Assembly (NCBI GenBank): GCA_026391835.1
Contig: JAPLDF010000067.1
Location: forward strand, 78,700 to 142,699
Direction: 5' to 3'
DNA from: Bacteroidota bacterium
Lineage (GTDB): Bacteria > Bacteroidota > Bacteroidia > Bacteroidales > FEN-979
DNA length: 64,000 nucleotides
A model generated the notes under the pieces. It saw nothing but the letters and a program-made list of their open reading frames with translations. It searched no databases and was not told where the DNA came from. Every line of letters begins with the position of its first letter. Positions within the stretch are counted from its first letter, which is position 1. The position numbers were made by a program, and so were the translations under genes. Positions 63,973-64,000 of the stretch are shown one piece after another.

Positions 63973-64000
63973 TGGTTAATATTTTATGACAGGTGCCGGA

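Noticed and set aside
1..64000. Transposase or integrase gene
   Set aside because: I looked for DDE, HUH and tyrosine recombinase motifs and saw none; only possible end remnants were found.

Overview
The window reads as a chromosomal segment of a Bacteroidota bacterium, most likely a Bacteroidales-type anaerobe or environmental relative known from a draft or metagenome assembly. The evidence is type IX secretion (T9SS) genes found only in this phylum (two PorU-like sortases, PorV, the T9SS plug protein, a CHU_C/gliding-motility C-terminal-domain protein), a lipoprotein TamA (TamL), Bacteroidota-style promoters (TTTG-N18/20-TAnnTTTG), the gene order rel-fur-purA, and general absence of Shine-Dalgarno sequences.

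Layout. 1-17 kb is an envelope and translation block: porU1 (cut by the left edge), porU2, porV, ispF, a large polytopic membrane protein on the minus strand, rpsF-rpsR-rplI ending in a strong terminator, an rRNA/tRNA 2'-O-methyltransferase, the T9SS plug, tamL and a lone receiver protein. 17.4-29 kb is accessory and visibly decayed: an oxidoreductase, an aldehyde dehydrogenase with an out-of-frame internal deletion, a cupin, a truncated S23/four-helix-bundle gene, a collagen-like lipoprotein, a lipocalin-like gene with an internal stop, a metallophosphoesterase, a DUF1801 protein, a BON-domain gene with an out-of-frame internal deletion, a serine hydrolase, a methyltransferase and an unknown protein beside tRNA-Val. 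Dispersed palindromes and tandem arrays fill the gaps here.

29-54.5 kb is mostly core: MFS transporter, PfkB kinase + CoA-binding protein, dnaX, polysaccharide deacetylase + FemAB/GNAT-like protein, upp, an ABC permease, a RecD/Dda-like helicase, a beta-barrel protein, lepA, a T9SS cargo protein, rel, a Fur homologue lacking its zinc cysteines, purA, and the rimP-nusA-infB operon. 54.5-64 kb holds small exported proteins of unknown role, two adjacent sensor kinases (one plain, one hybrid), an exported protein with a beta-barrel partner, and a protein whose 3' end runs into a second S23-family relic.

How it fits together: PorU/PorV/plug form the export and sorting end of the T9SS that would export the CHU_C protein and the PorUs themselves (all carry C-terminal sorting domains); TamL assembles outer-membrane proteins; rpsF-rpsR-rplI and rimP-nusA-infB supply translation and transcription factors. 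I see no complete phage, transposase gene, CRISPR array or defence island. The most unusual signals are the duplicated porU, a perfect Shine-Dalgarno in front of rplI in a phylum whose ribosomes hide the anti-SD, a terminator U-tract touching a start codon, a helical-phase CATG array, a hairpin family with a compensatory base change, and a cluster of deletion-type pseudogenes.
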